From: Przewalskia tangutica
Taxonomy: Eukaryota; Streptophyta; Magnoliopsida; Solanales; Solanaceae
NCBI GenBank assembly: GCA_029844215.1
Contig: CM056738.1
Coordinates: 49,674,388-49,738,387 of the forward strand
Direction: 5' to 3'
Length of the DNA stretch: 64,000 nucleotides
Shown here piece by piece: positions 36,661-49,201 of the stretch. Under the pieces are notes generated by a model. That model ran no database searches. It saw only the letters and a list, made by a program, of their open reading frames with translations, and had not been told where the DNA came from. The stretch's first letter is position 1, and every line of letters starts with the position of its first letter. A program made the translations under genes and the position numbers.

Positions 36661-36852
36661 CACCTTTCGGATCGCCGCTAGTTCATCATCTTCCTAGCTA
36701 CGCCAACAGTAAGGTGGTTGATTAGAACGACAAAAGGGAGTGAAGAAATAGATACCAAGATATCCTCGACCTCTAGAGATTAGCTGCTGTGATAAGATAA
36801 GTATATCTTAAGTGTTACGCTCAGATAACATCAGGTAAATTGTGATTAAACC
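36661..36852 (+). other. Non-coding cassette of P3, left part
   Basis: Matches 48800-49010 in P2 and 60350-60540 in P5. No frame. Ends with the AAACC target site of S2. Confidence 0.55.
36848..36852. repeat. Target site duplication of S2, left copy
   Basis: AAACC, matching 40136-40140. Confidence 0.75.
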
Positions 36853-39800
36853 CACACGACCGAACCTGCGTTCGTGGATCGTGCCTTACCCCGCACCCTA
36901 GTGATACAACATCGAGAAAATCAATAAATAAAACACGAACATGAATTAAGAGACATGATAAATAAATAGGCCAACCAAAATAAATGCCTTCAAGATATAT
37001 ACATAAGTACCCAACAGCTTATCCTTTTTACAAACCCCGCCACAACAAAGGCATGCACTTAAGATTTTTACAACAACTATGACGGACAGGCCCCGCCATA
37101 CCTCAATGTACAAGCATCTACTGCACTGTGGTAACATACCAAAAGATAAGCTCCAAGAATGGGCTTCGACACGAATCAGGATCCTATGAGCGAGGATCCA
37201 CAACCGATGTATTTCTACTGCAGATGAACGCAGCCTTCAAGGAGGCCAAGATAACAGTACCAAGTATGTGAAATCAGAAACATCAGAATGAAATCATAAT
37301 AGTCTATATAAAGCAGAGACATGTATGATAACCAAACTACGCTCACAACATAAAAGTCGCTATGTCAAGTCGTGACTCACGCCTCAAGTCATCCTCATGC
37401 CCGTGGAACTCCTTCCTCACCGCCAGCCTAGGTATAAATCGTGTGGAATACGTGTCCCGCCCATCCCGTGACTCCTGAAAGAATCACGTGGAATACGTGT
37501 CCCGCCCATCTCGGGACTCCAGAGAATCACGCGAATACGTGTCCCGCCATCCCACGGGACTGCAGAGAATCACGTGGAATACGTGTCCCGCCATCCCACG
37601 GGACTCGGTGAGAATCGATGAAATACGTGTCCCGCCCATCTCGGGACTCGTGAATAATCGATGGAATACGGTCCCGCCCATCTCGCGACTTTGAATAATC
37701 GATGGAATACGTGTCCCTACCATCTCGTGGGACTTGAAGAATTGTTCATAATAAATCAGCCGCCTCCATCGAGACGCGTGGTATGTATACGATTTGCACA
37801 ACAAGGCTATCAAACACAAACATAGGCAAGTTACACACAACTCAAGTTTATTTTAGGCCAAAGTCCGTGTTCACCCAAAGTATTACGTACGTTAAATTCT
37901 TTTAAAAAGATCCATTTCTTTTATAAAGGTCACCCGATACCCGTAGTATTAAAATAGAGTGACTCACATTTTTTTGGTAAACCAAAACACTTTCCTTTTA
38001 ACATCAAGTAACAACATTCTTTTCCAAAAGTTCAAGTTTGCCTAATTTCAAATACTTAAGTCTCTTATTTTAGAAAGGTTTCATAGCCCATAGACTTAAT
38101 CACTTAAGAATATAATCCTCTTTAAACAATTTGAGAAACATATGTCTTATATGTGAGTAGGTTTTTCTTGTTCATAATCAATCTTATTAAAGCAAATATG
38201 ATCTAGGAAATGTAATATCATTTTGTCTCATCTTAGCTTCTATGCATTTTGAGGTTTCTACTGGTTTTAATAATACTTAATTAGTCAAAACATTTCTTTT
38301 ATTAACGCCGCAGTTGGTTTGTCGATACTCATTCGATTTCCAAAATCAAAACATTATTCCTTTTAAAACCAAGTACTCATTACTCACGAAGGAGGTTTCA
38401 CACAAAACTCATATTTAATTCATTCAAGTCAAGTCTCTTATCTTTTAAGATTAAGTCTCTTAACTTCTAAAAACAAGAAACATTCTCTTTATCTTCTTAA
38501 GACGTTATACCTAACTTCCCATAAAGCTAGTATAACTCTTATGTTTTCAAAACCAAGTATTACTCTTCTTTCAAAAAGGTTTCTTAATTCTTTTGAAATA
38601 CTTCAAGATTCTTATCAGCACACATCAAGTCGCTTATCTTTTAAAACCGCAAAGCATTTCTTACTTACATAAAACTCATATAACTAACTTCCCATAAAGC
38701 CGTTATAACACTTTATGTTTTAAACCAATCAAATACTTTTAACACACGTGACGCTTCACCGCACTACATAGTTATACACATATCATGCTAGAAAAGGTAG
38801 GAAGAGGTTCACATACCTCGCGACGATTATCGACTAATAGCAAAACGCCCAAGTACCTTCAAACCGCTTGGCCACCCTTAAGCCAAGCAGATCACGCCAC
38901 ACGTAGTACTTCAACCTCATAGGCCACAAGGCGCTATTAACATCTAGATCTCAACGAGAATATTCTACGTAAATTTTGGCAAGACTCCCCGCAAATCGCA
39001 GAATCACCTCTCTATCGAGGCCCGCTAACAGCCAACAACTCCTGTAGGGGGAGGGTTGTACGCCTAATCCGACGTGTACAATTCTACTTCACAAGAAAGT
39101 TACACAAGTCATCAGAATACACCTATGTAATTACAGCTTCTTTCTTTAAATTCAGCTTGTCAAAAGACATTGCCGCACAATTATGTTCATTTCTATATAT
39201 AGTATACTTCAACTATATAATCCTACAACATGTAATTTCCAATTACAATAAGGTCAAGAGTGTTTACCTCAATAAGCCCAAAATTATCCAAGTTTATATG
39301 CCGATCCCGAGCAAGGTTTAGCTCCTACTCCGGCGCTCCAACCCGCTCCAACAACCCTTAGAAGTTCTACGCAACTTCTACTTAACACTTCAACCGACTA
39401 TGAAGGTTTTCCTTAGTGGTTTCGCTGTGGATCGAGGAAAGTATAATAGTATTTTCTGGCTTTTGTATAAGTGTAACTCGGGAATACTACAAGGTATTTG
39501 GGCTAAGGTATTTGGGCATTATAACAATACTTGAGAGTATTTCTATACCATAAAAAGGGGTATTTATACGAGACAACTAGGCTAGGGGTACCCTACTACT
39601 AGACACCACAAAGGGGAGGGAGGCTCTGGCCAAGGGCTCAAAGGGGAGTGCGGTGGACGAAAGCTCTCACTAAGAGGAGGGAGGAATTTAACAATTAGAA
39701 CAATTTTGACGGGTTCATCAAAGATGTAGGTATTTATAGGTCAAGCAATGGCCAACCAATGGCCAAGATTAATCCATGTGTTAGGCAAGTGTAAGGCCAA

Positions 39801-40135
39801 GATCAAGCCAAGTACACCTTATCCATCTACCACCAAAATATCCTACCAACTACTTGACAAAACAAGCCACAATTCGCCCACTTTGCCGCCAACCTCTTTC
39901 CAATGCGAGGGTGACACATGTCACCCTCCCGCTGGTCCAAAATGTTTCGCCTCTCTAAAAATCCGCAAAAATTATAAATGACATAGCGAATTTTCCTTCG
40001 CAAGTTTAGAAAAACGCTTCCGAAAAACGATTCTTTTCGCACTGTGCCCAAATTTTCGAACCTAGCCAAACCTTAAGGCTTAAATTTATATACGTACGCC
40101 CTCACGTACATACTCTGGTAATACGGGGTATAACA
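36853..40135 (-). mobile_element. S2: solo LTR in the P3 cassette
   Basis: Minus-orientation LTR of 3283 bp. The right end is TATAACA; the left end reads CACACGACC where TGTCACGACC is expected. It is flanked by AAACC at 36848-36852 and 40136-40140, a perfect 5-bp target duplication. The cassette continues on both sides, as comparison with 49010 and 60540 shows (ATGGTTAGT follows). TATA box at 39731-39738. Seven units of the ~45-bp repeat at 37440-37745. Confidence 0.88.
37440..37745 (-). repeat. Seven-copy ~45-bp tandem repeat in S2
   Basis: Each unit contains GGAATACGTGTCCCGCC, then GGGACT and GAATCA/GAATCG. It is the reverse-complement relative of the four-copy block in the P2 LTR (23254-23440). 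Confidence 0.85.
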
Positions 40136-40600
40136 AAACCATGGTTAGTTAGAAAGGTAAGATTGGGGATAAGGGAAAGTGTGAGCCTTAGAGTTTTATA
40201 CGTGGAGACCTTAGAGGTAAGGCCATCTCGAGTAAAAGAGGTATTTTATGTTTGACCTCATCTGAGTGCATAGTGCACGTGAGATATATTTGTGTGATAA
40301 GTCCCCGAGTGGTATGATATGAAAGAGGGTAGTTGAGCCAAGAAGACCGCTAGGTTTTCGTGAATTTGATTAGTGAGATTGTTCCGATAGGAGCAAGTGT
40401 TTTGGCGCGAGTGGGTCGGGTTGAGGCCATGCTGCGTCAACCCGCACCGCTTGACGGTGGGGTCAGTTCGGGTGGTCCCGCCAGCGGTAGGTCACGCGGG
40501 TGTTAGGCCCAAGTTTAGTTAACCAACAGACGAAGTTCGTGGATGCTCACCAGAATCCGCCGATGAGGTCACCCTCTGTCTTTCACCAAGATCGCTTTAC
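40136..40600 (+). other. Non-coding cassette of P3, right part
   Basis: Begins AAACCATGGTTAGTTAG and includes GTGCATAGTGCAC and TGTTAGGCCCAAGTTTAG, as in P1 and P5. A degenerate copy of the GCGGGTCAACCCGC hairpin lies near 40433. Confidence 0.6.
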
Positions 40601-41240
40601 TCCAGGTTACGCGAGATGTTATTTCGTGAAGGTTGTAAGGTCGCACGAGGTGCCTACCTTCACCTTATGATGCATGCGGAGCCAAGTTACTACTGCTTTT
40701 CTCGAGGTTTTACCAGCAGGTTAGGAACTCAGCGTAGTCTCAAGATCGCATTCGCCCCGCCGTTGTTCGACTTCGTGGGTAGCCGTGAGGATTGTTGTCT
40801 CGCTGAGGAGTGTTTTGTAGCTACCATTTCAGTATTCAGATGTCGCCTTACGAAGCCTCAGGGCGGAAGCGTAAATTGCCGGCCGATCGTTCGATGTCGC
40901 GCGTTCGATAGTTGGTTCATACTAGTTCACAGACGCGGATAAAGTGAAGCTTATCCGTAAGAGGTTATCGATACCGTAGTCACCGTGGTTGTGCGATATC
41001 CGCGATAACGCTGGAGTTCAGTCGACGGTGGGTCTTCAAGGTACCACCCGGCGGTGTGACGAGATTCGAAAACAGAGGAAACTTAGCCCGAGTTACTTTG
41101 AGCCTTTTCAGGTCATTTGAAGAATAGGCCAGGTTGCCTCTAGTTAGCATTGCCGTCCGATGTAGGAGGAAGTACGTCCGATCTTTCATGTTGCTATGTT
41201 CGGAAGAGTATCGAGATCCATCCAGAGTATTCTCGCTAAC
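40600..41240 (+). pseudogene. Integrase second half of P3
   Basis: Same arrangement as in P1. A degraded VVR-type block stands near 40630 and the SPYEAS-type block near 40850. FKVPP is near 41040, and LSPSYF near 41085 belongs to the C-terminal domain. The first half of integrase is missing, as in P1 and P5. Several frame changes and stops. No chromodomain tail recognised. Confidence 0.65.
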
Positions 41241-41437
41241 GATGATCATTTCGCTTGTAAAGAAAAAAGTGTGGTATCTTTTAGCCTCAAAGCGAGCTGG
41301 AGCGATGGAAGTGATTCCTCGTGGACTCGATGTAAGTATTTGCGCGTGTGGTATCGTGGCCAAAGCGTGGCATGATTGTTTTCAGAATATAAGAAAGAAG
41401 ACTATATCGCGCATGTTTGTTTTTGAGATTTGTAAGG
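41241..41437 (+). other. 3' untranslated region of P3
   Basis: Includes GTGATTCCTCGTGGACT and TGGCCAAAGCGTGGCA, shared with P5 (61500-61560). No coding signal. Confidence 0.5.
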
Positions 41438-41466
41438 AACATTCGACGAATGTTTCGGGAGGAGAA
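41438..41466 (+). promoter_or_regulatory. PPT and hairpin of P3
   Basis: Hairpin AACATTCG-A-CGAATGTT at 41438-41454, then the purine run GGGAGGAGAA up to the LTR start. Confidence 0.75.
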
Positions 41467-44400
41467 TGTTATACCCAGATTTGCAGTATGTACGCGAGGA
41501 CGACGAGAAAAGTTTGAGCCTTAAAGCAGGCAAGGCCGAAAATTTTGTTCACAACTACCGAAAGAATCATTTTTGACGAAACGCTTTACAAAACTTCATA
41601 AGGGAAAATTACGCTATGTCATTTATATTTTTTGGATTTTTCCGAGAGATGAAATATTTTGATCAACGAGGGTGACATGTGTCACCTCCGCGGACGTTAT
41701 TTGGACGCATGTTGGGACGAATTGGTGGTCGGGTTGGTAGATATTTGTGATAGCGCGTGGTAGATGGATAAGGCACACACGGGTAAATCCTCACCCTACA
41801 CTTGCCTACCACTCGCTTGATCTTCGCCTTTGATTTCCTATAAATACCCCTTTGTGAAGACTTCTTCATCCACAAAAATCCCTAAATCTTGAAAACCCTC
41901 TCCTCCTCTCTATGGTCTGGCCCAAGCATTCCTCCCCTTCGAGTAGGCCCTCGCCGGCGGGCACGCCTCCCAGTGGCCTCGCCGAGAGTACCCTCTCGAG
42001 AGTTGTCTCAGAAAATACTACCCCCTCTGGTAGAAATACTCTCCAAGTATAGTTATTATTCCAAAATACTCGCCCAAATACCATGTAGTATTCCAAGGTT
42101 ACCCTATACTAAAAGCCCGTAAATACTATTATACTTCCTTCACCACAAAACACAACCCTAAGGAAAATCTTCATAGTCGGTTGAAGATTAAGAAGTTGCG
42201 AGAACTTCTAAGGGTTGTTTGAGCGGTCGAGCACCTGCAGTAGAGCTAAACGCTGCTCGTGATCGACATTTAAACTTGATAATTTTGGGCTTATCGAGGT
42301 AAATACTGACCTTCTATTGTAATTTTAAATTACATACAGTAGTTGTATAGAAATGAATATAAGATTCATGTAAGAGAATTGAACCGTAATGTAAGGATAT
42401 TACGTAAAAGACTTGAATCAAATCACATCAAGAATATTAAAGAAGAAGGATTAAACTCATTTACATAGACTCGTATTAAGAGACTTGTGAAGATTGACGG
42501 CAGTGAAGTCACCCAATTTTCTGAGAATCTTGTATCTAGATTTATTCTACCGGTAGTCTAGACGCTGATAGACTTGTATAACCTTTATAGGTTGAAAGTT
42601 CGCAAGTAGCATGTTCTACTTGAAAGATGGACAAGGCTAGCGTTATAGCCGCGAGCGCTTTGCTAATAGTCGATAATCGCCGCGAGGTATGTGATTCTTC
42701 CTATCCTCTCGAGCATGATATTTTAAAGAATATATATATAGTACTAGACGACGTGTTAATCGAACGTAGTTTTACGGCAATGTCTTTTGACTTAAGCCTG
42801 AATAATAAGAATCTTGAAGTATTTCAAAAGAATTAAGAACCGTTTTTGAAAGAAGAGTAATACTAGCTTTATGGGAAGTTAGGTATAACGACTTAAGAGA
42901 GATAAAAAGAATGGTTTATTGATTTTAGAAGTTAAGAGACTTGATCTTAAAAGATAAGAGACTTGACTTAATTGAATTAATATGAATTTTGTTAAAAGTG
43001 TGAAACCTCATTCATGAGTAATGAGTATTTTGGTTTTCAAAAGGAATGATGTTTTATCGATTTCTAAATCGTAATAAGTATCGAACAAACCACAAGCCAT
43101 ACTTAATAAAGGGAAATGTATTGACTAATAAAGTATTATTAAAACCAGTAGAAACCTCCATCTGCATAGAAGCTAAGATGAGACAAAATGATATTACATT
43201 TCCTAGATCATGGCTGCTTTAATAAGATTGTCATGAACAAGAATAACCTACTCACACATAAGGCATACGTTTTTCAAATTGTTTTAAAGGATTAAAACTA
43301 TGAACTACGAAACCTTTCGAAAATGAGAAACTTGAGTATTTGAAATTAGGCAAACTTGAACGTTTGGAAAAGAATGTTGTTACTTGATTTTACAAAGAAA
43401 AGTGTTTTGATTTACTTAAAAAGATAGTCACTCTATTTTTTATACTACGTATCAGGTGACTTTGTGAAAGAAACTGATCTTTTAAAGAGTTAATGAACGA
43501 AGTACTGGGGATAAAAACCCAACTTGTTAATCATAAAGTAGAAAGTACCTCGTGTGAATAACTTGATTGTGTTGGTTTGTGATAACCTTGTAATACTTTC
43601 TTGTTGATTTGATAAGTAAACGCGTGTTAGGATGCTACGCGTGTTAGTATCTTGTGATGTTTGTGTAAATGGTTTCCTTGTCGCGCTTATGTTGTTTAAC
43701 GATAAGCGTTATGTTAGTATTATATCACTCACCTCGACATGATTCCGAGGTTGCCGCCTCCGACGCGGGTAGACTCAAAGCGGTCCGTGACCTATGATTC
43801 GAGAATACCTACGCGGGTCCAGTGGCCTATGCGAGCTACGAGAGTTCCGTGTTAGTGCGGCCTTTATGGTCACGCGGTCTACGCGCTACGCGGATCGCGA
43901 TTCCGTGATTTACGCCGGGAGAGCTACCGACGCGAGGAATACCTCACGCGGCCTACGCGAGTGGCCTATGCGAGTCGCGGAAGTTCCAGACTAGACGCGC
44001 ACATTAGATATCGCGGGCGAGTGGCCGCCTCTGATCACGTGGCGTCAGACAGATCTCATGATACGCTTTACGACCGCTGGTACCGTGGTTTTAGTAGCTC
44101 GCCATGCCTTCGCATTTACTCCCAGATGGTTTTATTATGACACAGTGGACTCGTGTTCATGTATTCTCGTGCTTTATATGATAGATCACGGCAGCGAGGA
44201 AGGTATTCCACGCATGATTGATGTCGGGCGTGAGACCCATAGTGATATTTGAGCGATGACTTTGAGGGCGCGAGTCCCCGACTTGACACGATCGCTATTT
44301 ATCAGGAATCGTAGTTTGCTATCATACATATCTCCGCTTTATATAGACTACTATGATTTCATTTACGATTTTCGCCACATACTGTACCGTTGTAATCGAC

Positions 44401-44776
44401 TCCTTCGGGCCGCTCATGCCGCAGTGTGAGGTACACCGTTGTTGATCCTCACTCTTAGGTCACAGTCATTGGGAAGCTCCGCTTTCCGAGGCTTAGCAGG
44501 TATATCCCCGCCGCCAGGTACTTACATTCGTGGTATGGCGGCCCCGCCCCGCCATCATTGTCATATCATTCTTATAGGTCCGTAGTACCGCTGGGCGTAG
44601 TTTGTAAAAGGGATGAATCGTTTCGGTTTTAAAGTTTATATATATATGCCGAAGGCAAGTTTTCTCGTATAATCGTTTCACATTTCATATTATATCATGT
44701 CTTGTTTTATGTTCCGATTACTGGATGATTGTATCACCAGGTGCCCGGTAAGGCACCCACGCCCGGTTCGGTCGTG
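41467..44776 (+). repeat. 3' LTR of P3
   Basis: About 3310 bp, starting TGTTATACCC. TATA box at 41839-41846. Its U3 is nearly the same as that of the 5' LTR, including the same altered GACATGTGTCACC palindrome. It keeps the GC-rich repeat block (about 43740-44040). The last bases of the LTR and the target duplication are lost at 44776. Confidence 0.87.
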
Positions 44777-45424
44777 TGATGATCCGCAGGAGTTCATCCG
44801 CTGGCCATGAGGATCATGCGAGTGATCAAGGCTTCGAGACCGAGTCCGTGATCTTCGGTTCGCATCGGCCGCGCGTGATACCGCAATGATCGTTTGATTC
44901 ACGAGCCGTCCCGGGGAGCATGGCTCCACTGCTTCGGATGAGTTCTCGAGGCATTTTCACCATTTTTTGCCTCCGCAGATGCGAGGGCACGCCGGCTGTG
45001 TTTCACGCCGAGACAGTGAGGACGCATAGCCGAGTACAACGTAGAGTTCGACTCGTTGCCTCGAGCATGTCCTCGTTAGTAGCTAACATGGAGGACAGAG
45101 TGCACCGCCACGCCACAGGCTTGACGACTACTCGCGTAGTCTTGTTCGTGTATCGCTTCACCGCATGGACATTGCCCGCACGCAGCTCACGCACCAGTGC
45201 GTGAGGCACCGAGAGACCGACTGATTGACCAATACCAGAAGGCGCCGTGACGGCAGGTCCTTTGGTGACTTTCAAGGCGCGACCGCAGCAGACTAGTTAT
45301 ACGCCGCCGCCAGTACAGAGTGGTCCTCTACAGCCTTCAGGGCCTCCAGAGTATTCGGAGCAGTCGTGGCTCCGCGGTTCGTGTTTTCGTGAGTCAGCGC
45401 CGCACGAAGCCACCCCGACCTAAG
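44777..45424 (+). pseudogene. gag of P2, part 2 (capsid core)
   Basis: Resumes after P3 with DPQEFIR, the usual capsid start block, then FHHFLPPQM (near 44950), VEFDSLP and a DDYSRSLVRV-MDIA block near 45120-45180, then GDFQGATAA. This is the standard Tekay-type gag order. Frameshifts are frequent. It ends at the CTAAG target site of S3. Confidence 0.75.
45420..45424. repeat. Target site duplication of S3, left copy
   Basis: CTAAG; the right copy is at 48701-48705. Confidence 0.85.
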
Positions 45425-48400
45425 TGTTATACCGATTTGCAGTATGCACGCAAGGACGCACGAGAAAAGTTTGGGCTTTTAAGAGGCTTCGCCGAATTAT
45501 TTTTGTGCACAACACCCGACAGAGTCGCTGACTAAACGCTCTACACAACTCGCGTAGGTAAATTCCGCCATGCCATTTCTAATTTTTACGGATTTTTCCG
45601 AGAGACGAACATTTTGATCAACAAGAGGCTTACACTTGTCACCCTCTAGTCAGCGGGAGCGGTAAAGCTTGACGAATTCCTTGGCTTTTTGTCAAGTAGT
45701 TGGTAGGATATTTTGTGGTAGATGGATAAGGTGCACATGGATGAATCTTCGCCCTACACTTGCTTAGCACTTGGCATGATCTTGGCCATTGGTTGGCTTT
45801 TGCTTGACCTATAAATACCCTCCCTTTGAAGACTTATTCATCCTAAAATAATTTCTAAGTTTAGAAATCCTCCTCCTCAGAGTGTTGTTCTCGCCCCCTT
45901 GTGAGGCTTTAGCCGAGAGCACCCTCCCCTCGTCGAGTACCTCCTAATGGGTTGGCCGAGGGTATACACCCCCTCAGGTGTTGTCTCGTATAAATACCCC
46001 TCTGGTAGAAATACTCCAAAGTATTGTTACTATACCCAAAATACCTTAGCCATATACCTTGTAGTATTCCAAAGATACTCTATACGTAGAGTCTTAAATA
46101 CTACCAGATGTCCTTTTGTCTCAAACCGAAACCCTAGGAAAATCTCCATAGTTGGTCGGAGTATTAAGTAGGTTGGTTAGAACTTCTAAGGGTGGTTTGG
46201 AGCGGTTGGAGCGCACGGAGTCGAGCTAAACTGCTCGTGAGCTTACATTAAACTTGGATAATTTTGGGCTTATCGAGGTAAATATCTGTCCCTATCAGAA
46301 TTGGAAATTACACGTTGTAGGAATATATAGTTGAAGATACTATATATAGAACTGAACTTAGTTTTCATGGCAATGTCTTCGACTTAAGCTTGAATTTAAA
46401 GAAGAGAATTGGATCAGATTTACATGGTGATCAGACATGAGACTTGTGTAGTTTGACTGGCAGGGAAGGTCCCAAATTTCCGTAGAATCTTGTATCTAGA
46501 TTTATTCTACCGAGTAGTCTAGACTTTGATAGACTTGTATAACCTTTATAGGTTGAATGTTCGCGAGTAGCACGTGCTACTTGAAAGGTGACCAAAGCAG
46601 CCGTTATAGCCGTGAGCGATTTGTTTATAATGATAATCGCCGCGAGGTATGTGATTCTTCCTATCCTCTCGAGCATGATATTTTAAATGAATATATATAT
46701 ATATAGTACGGTAGACGACGCTGCTAATTGAACGTAGTCAGACGAATGTCTTTTGACTTAAGCCCAATAATAAGGATCTTGAAGTATTTCGAGAGACTTA
46801 AGAACTTTTTTGAAAGGAGAGTAATACTTGGTTTTAAAACTTAAGAGTTATACTAGCTTTACGGGAAGTTAGGTATAACGGCTAAGAGAGATAAAATGAA
46901 TGATTTATTGATTTTAGAAGTTAAGAGACTTGATCTTAAAAGATAAGAGACTTGACTTAATTAAATTAATATAATTTTGTGTGAAACCTCATTCATGAGT
47001 AATGAGTACTTGGTTTTAAAAGGAATAATGTTTTAACCGATTTCTAAATCGAACGAGTACACACACCACCGCATGCTAATAAAGGGAAATGTTTTGATTA
47101 AAGAAGCATTATTAAAACCAAGAGAAACCTCCATCCGCATGAAGCTAAGATTAGACAAAATGATACTACATTTCCTAGATCATGGTCGCTTAATAAAATC
47201 GACATGAACAAGAATAACCTACTCACATATAGGCATATGTTTCTCGATTGTTTAAAAGAGAATTATATTCTTAAATGAATAAGACTATGAACTTAAACCT
47301 TTCTAAAATAAGAAACGTGAACATTTGAAATTAGGCAACTCGACGCTTGGAAAATAATGTTGTTACTTGATTTTACAAAGGGAAGTGTTTTGGTTTACTT
47401 AAAAAGACAAATACCTATTTTATACTACGAGTATCAGGTGACTTCGTGGAAAGAAACCGATCTTTTAAAGAGCTAATGATGAAGTACTTTCGGGATAGAT
47501 ACCGAACTTGTTAGCATAAAGTACCTCATGAATAACTTGATTGTGTTGGTTCGTGATAACCTTGTAATACTTTCTGTTGATTTGATAAGTAAACATGTTA
47601 GGATGCTACGTGTTAGTAGCTTGTGATTGTTATGTATGGGTCATTCTTGTTGGCTTACGTTGTTAAACGTTAAGCCCGTAGATCGCTATTATATCACATA
47701 CCCTCGACTTATTATACCGAGGGCTTGCCACCCTTGACGCGGTCTATACGACCTACGCATTTACGAGACTACGCAGAGCGCCGTATGCTCCAGATTGATC
47801 ATTCCGTGTTTAGCCCGACGCGAGGGATGCCCTACGCGGTCTTCGAGGGACTATGCGGCCTTCGAGGGACTACGCGGCCGCGAAGTCCAAGCGGATACGG
47901 GGTTAAGCGCCCGACGCGGGTATACCTCAAAGCGGTCCGGGACCATGATTCGAGGAATACCTCACGCGGTCTCTGTGTGACCTATGCAGAGTCGCGTAAG
48001 TTCTGTGGATAGACGCGCATGCTGATATCGCGCGGCGAAAGGCCGCCTTCGATTACATGGCGCGGCCTAGAAAGACCTCGTGATACGCTTTATGGCATTT
48101 TTGGTATCGCTGGTCTTAGTAGTCGGCCATGCCTTCATACTTACCCCGCACGCTTCTTTGTGATGACTTTGAGGCGCGAGTCCCCGACTTGACATGATCG
48201 CTATTTATCAGGAATCGTAGTTCGCTATCATACATGTCTCCCGCTTTATATAGACTACTATGATTTCATTTACGATTTATTTTCGCCACATACTTGGTAA
48301 TTGTACCTCTCCTTCGGGGCCGCTCATGCCGCAGTAAAAGGTACACCGCCGTTGATCCTCGCCTTAGGGTCACAGCTTCATGTTGGGAAAGCTCCGCTTC

Positions 48401-48700
48401 TCCGAGGCTTATTCGCATAGTCCCCGTTGTTGTGTGCTACATTCGTGGTATGACGGCCCCGTCCCGCCGTTGGCATATCATTCGTAGAGGTCTGTAGTAC
48501 TTTTGTAAGGTGGTTGTAATGGATGTAATCGCTCAAATTGTTATTTATATATACCAAGGTAACTGCTAAGTTAGCCTGCCTTCTTATTTCACCGTTTTAT
48601 TACATCGCTTCATGTTATTGTTTTATGTTCCGCTGATTTTCTCGATGTATGACTACTGGGTGCCCGTAAGGCACTACCACGCCCCGAACGGGTCGTGACA
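45425..48700 (+). mobile_element. S3: solo LTR in P2 gag
   Basis: A complete 3276-bp plus-orientation LTR from TGTTATACCG to GGTCGTGACA with CTAAG on both sides. No PBS follows and no PPT precedes it; instead gag continues on each side. TATA box at 45810-45817. GC-rich repeat block at about 47700-48060. Confidence 0.92.
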
Positions 48701-48800
48701 CTAAGTGTAGCTACAGGTAAACCCCATTCGGAGTGTCGAGGACTTGTTTTACATGTGACAACGGCCATTTTAGAAATTGTCTCACCAGGTAGCGCGCGGA
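48701..48800 (+). pseudogene. gag of P2, part 3, zinc knuckle
   Basis: After S3, TGTTTTACATGT begins CFTCDNGHFRNC, a zinc knuckle with the first two Cys, His and last Cys present but both spacers one residue short. It is shorter than the two-knuckle arrangement in P3. Confidence 0.65.
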
Positions 48801-49201
48801 TGTTGAGACTCGCCTTCGGATCTGTCATGTTCTTCGCCTTCGATAGCCAGGCAGGTGTTCATATACCGCAGTGCCAGGGTCGTGGTGAAGTTCTCGCCTA
48901 GCGGTCCTTCAACCGCCATTTACAGTATATCCTTAACCTCTGAGACTAGTATGTATCACGATGTGTTAAGTGTTATGATCGATAGCGCAGTGTTGTTGAT
49001 GTGTTAGAAAACATGGTTAGTTGAAAGGATAAGTATGGGACATGGAAGGTGTGAACCTTAGAATAGTACACGCTGAGACCTTAGATGTAAGGCCGCCTCG
49101 AGAAAAAGAATTTACTGCTAGTCTTTGTCAAACACTGACGCGTGAAATGTATCGAGGATTTTTCCTGGTCGCGAGACGAAAGTGGTAGCTTTCATGACTG
49201 A
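48801..49201 (+). other. Non-coding cassette of P2
   Basis: Matches the P3 and P5 cassettes (AAACATGGTTAGTTG at about 49010), then resembles the M2/M4 version (GTGGTAGCTTTCATGACTG, as in the reverse complement near 31075). Cut at 49201 by M3. Confidence 0.55.

Larger units (their letters stand above)
24553..44776 (+). mobile_element. P3: non-autonomous element, nested host of M2 and S2
   Basis: 5' LTR 24553-26651, PBS 26656-26668, gag from 26844, M2 inserted at 27311-36232, gag end with zinc knuckles 36233-36660, cassette split by S2 (36853-40135), second half of integrase 40600-41240, PPT at about 41455, 3' LTR 41467-44776. The LTRs are a close pair in U3, but the 5' LTR has lost about 1.25 kb. 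The right LTR end (GTCGTG before TGATGATCC) and the target duplication are eroded. Without insertions the internal part is about 2.6 kb and lacks RT. Confidence 0.8.
22161..49201 (+). mobile_element. P2: host element carrying P3 and S3 in its gag
   Basis: Partial 5' LTR (22161-24016), leader and gag start (24017-24552), then P3 (24553-44776). Gag resumes at 44777-45424, is broken by solo LTR S3 (45425-48700), and resumes at 48701 with a zinc knuckle, followed by the non-coding cassette to 49201, where M3 interrupts it. Gag reads in the correct order across both insertions. Its 3' end is not seen. Confidence 0.7.

Noticed and set aside
40980..41517. 127-codon open frames on both strands
   Set aside because: Both overlap the integrase remnant and PPT of P3; neither matches a protein family, and the plus one runs into the LTR.
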